Notes under the pieces: generated by a model
What the model saw: the letters and a program-made list of their open reading frames with translations, nothing else
The model's database searches: none
Told to the model about the DNA's origin: nothing
Shown: in pieces, positions 22,617-27,300 of the stretch
Layout of the letters: every line of letters starts with the position of its first letter
How positions within the stretch are numbered: the stretch's first letter is position 1
Translations under genes and position numbers: made by a program
Assembly (NCBI GenBank): GCA_910578795.1
Contig: CAJTSD010000047.1
Span: 1 to 27,300 of the forward strand
Length of the DNA stretch: 27,300 nucleotides
Direction: 5' to 3'
Source of the DNA: an uncultured Lachnospiraceae bacterium
GTDB taxonomy: Bacteria > Bacillota > Clostridia > Lachnospirales > Lachnospiraceae

Positions 22617-24410
22617 ATGAAAGTAAAGGAAGTATTAACGGCAATCGGAGCGGAGTGGTTGTTCGGAGAGGATAAGGCGGAGCCGAAACAGCTTATGACG
22701 AAGTGGGGGGAGGCGCTTTTGGAGAGCAAACATCCCGAGCCGCTTTCAGAATATCCAAGACCGCAGCTTGTGCGTGATAATTATACGATATTAAACGGAT
22801 ATTGGCAGTATGCATTTACGGAAACTTCCGGGCAGCCGTCTGTGTGGGACGGTGAAATCCTTGTGCCGTTTTCACCGGAAACCGTGCTGTCGGGCGTGGA
22901 GCGGCAGCTTATGCCAAACGAATATTTATGGTATGCGCGTGATTTTGAGATTGCTCAGTTAAACGGACGACTGCTTTTGCATTTTGGTGCGTGTGACGAG
23001 CGGTGCAAGGTGTATGTCAATGATAAGGAGGCGGGGCGCCATTCGGGCGGCTATCAGGCATTTTCACTTGATATTACGGAGTATGTGCGGACGGGGAACA
23101 ACCGCGTCTTGGTATGTGTTCAGGACAGGAGCGATACGTCGTATCACGGACGGGGGAAACAGTGCCTGAAAAACGGCGGCATGTTTTATACGGCACAAAG
23201 CGGATTATGGCAGACGGTTTGGTATGAGTGGGTTCCTGATATTTACATAAAAGGACTTCGCATAACGCCGGATTATGACGCGGATAAAGTGCGGATTGCG
23301 GTAAAGGCGAATAAAAATGTGACACAAGTGTCATATTTTGCGGAGGTTTATGACGGGGAAGCGCTGGTAGGAACGGCAGAGTGTGCAGGCAGCGATGCGG
23401 CGTGGGAGGAGCTCTCCGTGCAGATACCTGACAAAAAGAGCTGGTCTCCGGTGTCGCCGTTTTTATATGACGTGAAGATTTGTATGCGCAGTGAGGGCGC
23501 TGTCGATAAGGTGGAAAGTTATTTTGGGATGCGTTGTTTTTCTGTCGAGAAGGACAGGGACGGTGTACCGCGTCTGTGCTTAAACCATATGCCGTATTTT
23601 CAAAACGGCGTGCTGGATCAGGGGTATTATCCGGAAAGCCTGATGACGCCGCCGAGTGATGAGGCGATGGTGCATGATATTGCGTTTATCAAGAGCAAGG
23701 GTTTTAATATGATACGAAAGCACTGCAAGCTTGAGCCGATGCGGTGGTATTATCATTGCGACAGACTGGGGGTTTTAGTGTGGCAGGATATGATAAACGG
23801 AGGGGGCGCGTATAATTTTGTCAAGACATGCTATCTTCCGAACGCGATTGTGCCGCTGCAGAAGCTGAAGGATAATCATTACGGTTATACCGCAAGGGAG
23901 GACGCGCGCGGGCGCAGGGAGTGGAAAAAGGAGTGCGCGGAGACGATTGCGCAGTTATATAACTGTCCTTGTATTTGTATGTGGGTCTTGTTTAACGAGG
24001 GATGGGGACAGTTTGACGCGGTGGCGAATACGGCGTTTGTGCGGCGGATGGACGCCACGCGGTTGATTGACGCGCACAGCGGCTGGTTTGACCAGGGAGC
24101 GGGCGATGTGAAGAGTGAGCATACGTACTTTTTTAAGCTGTCCGTGAAAAGAGGAGAAAAACCGTATGTGCTCTCGGAGTATGGCGGCATTTCGCTGATT
24201 GTGGAGGGGCATACGTATTCGGACGCGTATTTTGGCTATGGCGTGCATGCGGATAAGGAGCGGTTTTTGGAGGAGTATGCGCAGTTTACGGCGCAGGTGG
24301 AGCAGCTTAGGAAAGAAGGGCTTTGCGCGGCGGTTTATACGCAGCTTTCGGATATTGAGGAGGAGATTAACGGGCTGGTGACGTATGACCGGAAGGTGGA
24401 GAAGGTTTAA
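22617..24410 (+). CDS. Glycoside hydrolase family 2 protein
   Basis: A 597-aa cytosolic protein, ATG after GGAGG. It has the GH2 layout: sugar-binding jelly-roll at about 40-195 (PRPQLVRDNYTILNGYWQY), Ig-like domain at about 200-300, then a TIM barrel. In the barrel, FNEGWGQFD supplies the acid/base E461, and YVLSEYGG supplies the nucleophile E521. No signal peptide is visible, so an internalised or intracellular substrate is likely. GH2 members are beta-galactosidases, beta-glucuronidases, beta-mannosidases and others; the sequence does not tell which. It is shorter than LacZ (about 1000 aa). No transporter or regulator for a sugar lies next to it; it sits after the O-acylation pair. Confidence 0.92.
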   Translation: MKVKEVLTAIGAEWLFGEDKAEPKQLMTKWGEALLESKHPEPLSEYPRPQLVRDNYTILNGYWQYAFTETSGQPSVWDGEILVPFSPETVLSGVERQLMPNEYLWYARDFEIAQLNGRLLLHFGACDERCKVYVNDKEAGRHSGGYQAFSLDITEYVRTGNNRVLVCVQDRSDTSYHGRGKQCLKNGGMFYTAQSGLWQTVWYEWVPDIYIKGLRITPDYDADKVRIAVKANKNVTQVSYFAEVYDGEALVGTAECAGSDAAWEELSVQIPDKKSWSPVSPFLYDVKICMRSEGAVDKVESYFGMRCFSVEKDRDGVPRLCLNHMPYFQNGVLDQGYYPESLMTPPSDEAMVHDIAFIKSKGFNMIRKHCKLEPMRWYYHCDRLGVLVWQDMINGGGAYNFVKTCYLPNAIVPLQKLKDNHYGYTAREDARGRREWKKECAETIAQLYNCPCICMWVLFNEGWGQFDAVANTAFVRRMDATRLIDAHSGWFDQGAGDVKSEHTYFFKLSVKRGEKPYVLSEYGGISLIVEGHTYSDAYFGYGVHADKERFLEEYAQFTAQVEQLRKEGLCAAVYTQLSDIEEEINGLVTYDRKVEKV

Positions 24411-24440
24411 GGATTAATATTGATAAAATAAAGGATGGTG

Positions 24441-24474
24441 AACGGTTGCGTTTTTAGCAACCGTTTCAGTGTTT
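24441..24474 (+). terminator. Probable terminator after the GH2 gene
   Basis: AACGGTTGC (24441-24449) pairs with GCAACCGTT (24457-24465) around a 7-nt loop; the following TCAGTGTTT is only weakly T-rich, so efficiency is uncertain. Confidence 0.55.
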
Positions 24475-24496
24475 AAAGGCAACATGACAAAATGCA

Positions 24497-24525
24497 TTGA
24501 CAAGAAAATATGTTTGTGTTAAATT
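24497..24525 (+). promoter_or_regulatory. Promoter for the type I R-M locus
   Basis: Consensus TTGACA (24497-24502), 17-bp spacing, TAAATT (24520-24525), about 48 bp upstream of the first gene start. Confidence 0.7.
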
Positions 24526-24572
24526 ATAAAAAATAAGTTTAAAAATAACATAACAAAAAAAGGTGATAATCA

Positions 24573-25172
24573 GTGAGGCTGAATGAATTGGCAACGATAA
24601 GTACAGGTTTGGTTACTGCAAGGAAACAGGATAGAATGCCGGGCAAGGATTCTTTAAAATATAAAATGTTAAATCTCAAAGCGGTAAATGATGAAGGATA
24701 TATTGAGGACACTTTGCTTGAAGATTTTTGGGCAAAGGAGCGGTTAAAGTCGGGATATCTAACACAGGCGGGAGATATTGTTGTGCGGTTAACAACTCCG
24801 TTCACAGCGGTATTGATTGATAAAGAACATACCGGATTCATAATTCCATCGCATTTTGTCGTGATAAGGACAGACTCAAGGCAGATATTGCCGGAGTATT
24901 TGAATTGGTTTTTAAATGAGGACAGAGTACGGCAGGAATTGCATCAAAATCTTAGCAGTACAATGATTGGAACAGTGAAACCGAAAGTATATGCATGTCT
25001 TGAAATTGACCTGATTACATTGGAGGAACAAAAGAAAATCGCGGAATTGTACAAACTGTCGAAGAAGGAACTGCGTTTATTGGAGCAAATGAGAGTGCAA
25101 AAAGAATTATATTACAAAGAGGCAATTTGTAGAATTCAGGAAAAAATGAGAAAAAAGGAGCAGGGGAATTAA
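24573..25172 (+). CDS. Single-TRD type I restriction specificity-like protein
   Basis: A 199-aa protein with GTG start behind AAAGGTGATAA. It resembles half an HsdS: one target-recognition domain (LATISTGLVTARKQ, then TQAGDIVVRLTTPFTAVLID and FIIPSHFVVIRT), followed by EEQKKIAELYKLSKKELRLLEQM, the coiled-coil conserved spacer. A normal HsdS has two TRDs and about 400 aa. Half-size S proteins are known to work as dimers, recognising symmetric sites. The stop is one base before the hsdM start. A second, N-terminally normal S gene begins at 27147. Confidence 0.85.
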   Translation: MRLNELATISTGLVTARKQDRMPGKDSLKYKMLNLKAVNDEGYIEDTLLEDFWAKERLKSGYLTQAGDIVVRLTTPFTAVLIDKEHTGFIIPSHFVVIRTDSRQILPEYLNWFLNEDRVRQELHQNLSSTMIGTVKPKVYACLEIDLITLEEQKKIAELYKLSKKELRLLEQMRVQKELYYKEAICRIQEKMRKKEQGN

Positions 25173-25173
25173 A

Positions 25174-26703
25174 ATGGGAACAACAAAAAACGATATTGAA
25201 AAAGTATTATGGAAAGCCTGCGACAGCTTTCGGGGAAAAATTGACAGTTCACGATACAAAGATTATATTTTATCAATGCTGTTTGTTAAATATTTAAGTG
25301 ATGTCTGTATAGCTACAAGAGAGCGGTATATGCATCAGTATGCGGGAGATATGCAAAGAGTGGCGAGGGCTATGAGCAGAGAGACATTTGTGCTGGATGA
25401 AAAATCAACATTTGATTATCTGTATGCAAACAGGAATGACGCGGAAATTGGACAGAAAATTAATATCGCATTGAATGCGATTGAGGAACATAACAGCGGA
25501 AAACTGCGCAATGTGTTTCGGGCGATTGACTTTAATTCGCAGGTTGATTTTGGCGAGAAAAAGGAAAAAAATGCAACCTTGAAAAACCTTTTGGAGGATT
25601 TTCATGATTTGGATTTGAGACCTGAGGTGTTGGAGAGTAACGATATTATCGGCGACGCGTATGAGTACATGATTGCGAATTTTGCGTCGGATGCGGGAAA
25701 GAAAGGCGGAGAATTTTTTACACCCAGTCAGGTGTCCAAGCTGGTTGCGGCTTTAGTTGCGCCAAAGGAGAATGACAGAATATATGATCCGACCTGCGGG
25801 AGCGGCGGTTTGCTTTTAAAGGCGTATGCGCAGGCGAACACAAAGAAAGTTGCGATTTACGGTCAGGAAAAGAATATGCAGACATGGGCGCTTTGCAGCA
25901 TGAATATGTTTCTTCATGGGATTGATGACGCAAGAATTTGGCAGGGAGATACGTTGTCTAATCCGCAGAATTTGGAGAACGACCGATTAATGAAATTTCA
26001 GTGTGTTGTCGCAAATCCTCCGTTTTCCCTTGACAAGTGGGACAGCGGATTTCTGCCGGAGGTAACAAGTGGGAGTAAAAAACCGAAGATGTCGGCGGAT
26101 TTAGATATTTATCACAGATTTGACTGGGGTGTGCCGCCTTCCAGTAAGGGGGATTATGCGTTTGTGCTGCATATGCTCCACAGTTTAGATGAAAATAACG
26201 GGCGAATGGCAGTTGTACTGCCGCATGGCGTCTTGTTCCGAGGGGCATCGGAAGGGCGGATTCGGGAGCAAATGATTGAATTGAATTTGCTTGACGCGGT
26301 AATCGGACTTCCCGCAAACCTTTTTTATGGGACATCGATTCCGGCGTGTATTTTAGTGTTTAGAAAAGGGCGCACACGTGAAGATGTTTTGTTTGTTGAC
26401 ACAAGCGGTGAGGGGAATTTTGAAAAAGGGAAGAACCAAAATCTTTTGCGGGATACAGATATTGATAGAATTGTACGCACGTATCAAGCGTATGAAACGG
26501 TAGAGAAATATGCGTATAGGGCATTGAGAGAAGAAATCAGGGAAAACGAGTATAATTTGAATATACCGCGCTATGTTGATACGTTTGAGGAGGAAGAATT
26601 GATTGATATTGATGAAGTGCGGGCGAATATTGCGAATATTGATGCGGAGTTAAAGGAAGTGCAGGCGCAGATGGATACTTATTTGAAGGAGCTTGGGTTG
26701 TAG
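25174..26703 (+). CDS. hsdM: Type I R-M DNA methyltransferase subunit HsdM
   Basis: A 509-aa N6-adenine methyltransferase with an HsdM N-terminal helical domain (YILSMLFVKYLSD at about residues 30-42). The SAM-binding motif I DPTCGSGGLL starts at D205; the catalytic motif IV NPPF is at 281-284. EFFTPSQVSKLV lies before motif I, as usual. It modifies host DNA at the site set by its S partner and is needed for restriction when HsdR is present. hsdR is not in this window and may lie beyond the right edge. Length is normal and no disruption is seen. Confidence 0.95.
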   Translation: MGTTKNDIEKVLWKACDSFRGKIDSSRYKDYILSMLFVKYLSDVCIATRERYMHQYAGDMQRVARAMSRETFVLDEKSTFDYLYANRNDAEIGQKINIALNAIEEHNSGKLRNVFRAIDFNSQVDFGEKKEKNATLKNLLEDFHDLDLRPEVLESNDIIGDAYEYMIANFASDAGKKGGEFFTPSQVSKLVAALVAPKENDRIYDPTCGSGGLLLKAYAQANTKKVAIYGQEKNMQTWALCSMNMFLHGIDDARIWQGDTLSNPQNLENDRLMKFQCVVANPPFSLDKWDSGFLPEVTSGSKKPKMSADLDIYHRFDWGVPPSSKGDYAFVLHMLHSLDENNGRMAVVLPHGVLFRGASEGRIREQMIELNLLDAVIGLPANLFYGTSIPACILVFRKGRTREDVLFVDTSGEGNFEKGKNQNLLRDTDIDRIVRTYQAYETVEKYAYRALREEIRENEYNLNIPRYVDTFEEEELIDIDEVRANIANIDAELKEVQAQMDTYLKELGL

Positions 26704-26705
26704 GG

Positions 26706-27090
26706 GAGTTTAAGGCATTAGACCATTTTGCCGAGGTCAGCAAAATGCATGAGAAAAGGGCTTTATGGCGGATTAGGCGTAAAGCAGATACATGAACGAA
26801 AAGGGTTAAAGAAAAATCAGCAGATTTTAGACCATATGGGAAGTACGGAACTTGCCGCAAATTTGTTTCGGGCAACTCAAACAGAGGAGAAATTGAATAG
26901 AGAGAATATTCAAGGTAAGGAAAATGCGGGAAGAACACATTATGAAGTAGGGGCAAAAGTTAGGCAGACGATTGCGGATTTTTGGGGTACGATGCCTGAA
27001 AATTTGCCGACACCGGATAAAAGTGTAAAACAGATTGAAAAAGAGGAAAAGAAACGCATTGGACGAGGGAGTAGCAAACCATTTTCGTAA
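26706..27090 (+). pseudogene. Collapsed dinD (DNA-damage-inducible protein D) remnant
   Basis: Just after hsdM, frame 26706-26747 reads EFKALDHFAEVSKM, matching the HFxEVxKM segment of DinD. One frame shift later, from about 26749, the sequence continues with GLYGGLGVKQIHERKGLKKNQ, then GSTELAANLFRATQTEEK, the C-terminal DinD block, to the TAA at 27088-27090. DinD is about 270-280 aa; here the N-terminus and about 150 central residues are gone and the two ends are joined out of frame. A TTG at 26728 would give a 120-aa ORF, but its first residues are not DinD-like. DinD inhibits RecA activity in E. coli. I read this as a pseudogene, not a functional short protein. Confidence 0.85.
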
Positions 27091-27107
27091 GGACACGAAA
27101 ATGGTTT
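27076..27107 (+). other. Perfect 13-bp hairpin between dinD remnant and the second hsdS
   Basis: AAACCATTTTCGT (27076-27088) pairs perfectly with 27095-27107 around the loop AAGGAC. No T-run follows. It overlaps the remnant's stop codon and precedes the S gene by 40 bp. It could be an attenuator, a recombination-related inverted repeat, or a transcript-stability element. Confidence 0.6.
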
Positions 27108-27146
27108 ATGGCAAACGAAGCAAAAGAAAATAAGTAAGGTGAAAAA

Positions 27147-27300
27147 ATGCATGAAAAAATAAAAAAATTATTGAAAATGGTTAATTCTAATAATGTTCCT
27201 AATGGTTATAAAAGAACAGAATACGGAATAATAAATGAAAAATTTGAGAAGCTACGGATACCCGAAGTTGGTGAATTTAAGAATGGAATAAACTTTTCTA
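27147..27300 (+). CDS. hsdS: Type I restriction specificity subunit HsdS (3' partial)
   Basis: The frame opens at ATG 27147 behind AAGGTG and runs to the window end, giving 51 codons. It reads VPNGYKRTEYGII, then FEKLRIPEVGEFKNGINFS, the usual N-terminus of HsdS TRD1 (V-P-x-G-Y-K-x-T-E-x-G). It is a second S gene of the locus, in addition to the half-size one upstream of hsdM. Whether it is full length, and whether hsdR follows, cannot be seen. Confidence 0.88.
   Translation, partial: MHEKIKKLLKMVNSNNVPNGYKRTEYGIINEKFEKLRIPEVGEFKNGINFS

Noticed and set aside
26728..27090. Functional 120-aa DinD-like protein starting with TTG
   Set aside because: The first residues are out of the DinD frame and the DinD N-terminal piece lies upstream in another frame, so pseudogene fits better.
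27076..27107. Rho-independent terminator
   Set aside because: Strong stem but no T-run after it.

Overview
The window looks like a chromosomal segment of an anaerobic Gram-positive Clostridia, most likely Lachnospiraceae. I base this on strong AGGAGG-type ribosome sites with occasional GTG/TTG starts, AT-rich intergenic DNA with hairpin/T-run terminators, a YafQ toxin paired with a short antitoxin type I associate with Lachnospiraceae, a soluble NAD(P)-linked formate-dehydrogenase-like pair, and the DHHW/MBOAT and DUF4422 families. No rRNA, tRNA, CRISPR array, transposase or integrase was seen. The taxonomic call is inference.

Layout. (1) 1-3135: an AT-rich four-gene module on the plus strand: a 5'-truncated glycine-rich membrane-active-looking protein, a TerB-like protein, a glycine-zipper protein, and a small CxxCxxCC (YkgJ-type) protein started by a 1-bp overlap. 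I do not recognise this combination as a described system; it is the best candidate here for something new. (2) 3136-8213: accessory singletons: an LRAT/NC-type papain-like protein, a 40-aa ORF, a decayed ORF, a 457-aa protein with a tandem 92-93 aa duplication, and two membrane proteins (one zinc-ribbon plus NADase-type/discoidin-like domain). (3) 8413-8898, minus strand: a complete YafQ-type toxin-antitoxin pair. (4) 9147-13743: a two-gene redox operon: a GltD-like flavoprotein carrying a NuoF-type Fe-S domain, and a Cys-type formate-dehydrogenase alpha subunit with NuoG-like Fe-S domains, closed by three hairpins in series. (5) 13992-24410, more GC-rich and core-like: DUF4422 glycosyltransferase, hybrid histidine kinase, metN-metI, a small lipoprotein, an MBOAT O-acyltransferase with a DHHW/AlgX-like partner, and a GH2 glycosidase. 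(6) 24573-27300: a type I R-M locus: single-TRD S protein, HsdM, a collapsed dinD remnant, and the start of a second S gene that runs off the window. hsdR is not in view.

Non-coding structure is rich. A 77-nt promoter/leader segment is repeated without gaps (60 of 77 identical) upstream of two unrelated genes, the LRAT-like gene and the redox operon. A palindrome with core GAAAAATAAATTTTTC recurs in three intergenic sites. A 110-nt region between the MBOAT and DHHW genes folds on paper into a closed multi-helix junction. metN has a near-consensus promoter lying across the stop codon of the upstream kinase gene.

How the genes may work together: the redox operon should couple NAD(P)(H) to formate/CO2 or a related two-electron reaction; MBOAT+DHHW should O-acylate a surface glycan; MetNI should import methionine with a substrate-binding lipoprotein encoded elsewhere; the flanking AT-rich blocks (TerB/YkgJ module, toxin-antitoxin, R-M) look like defence or stress islands around a core block.
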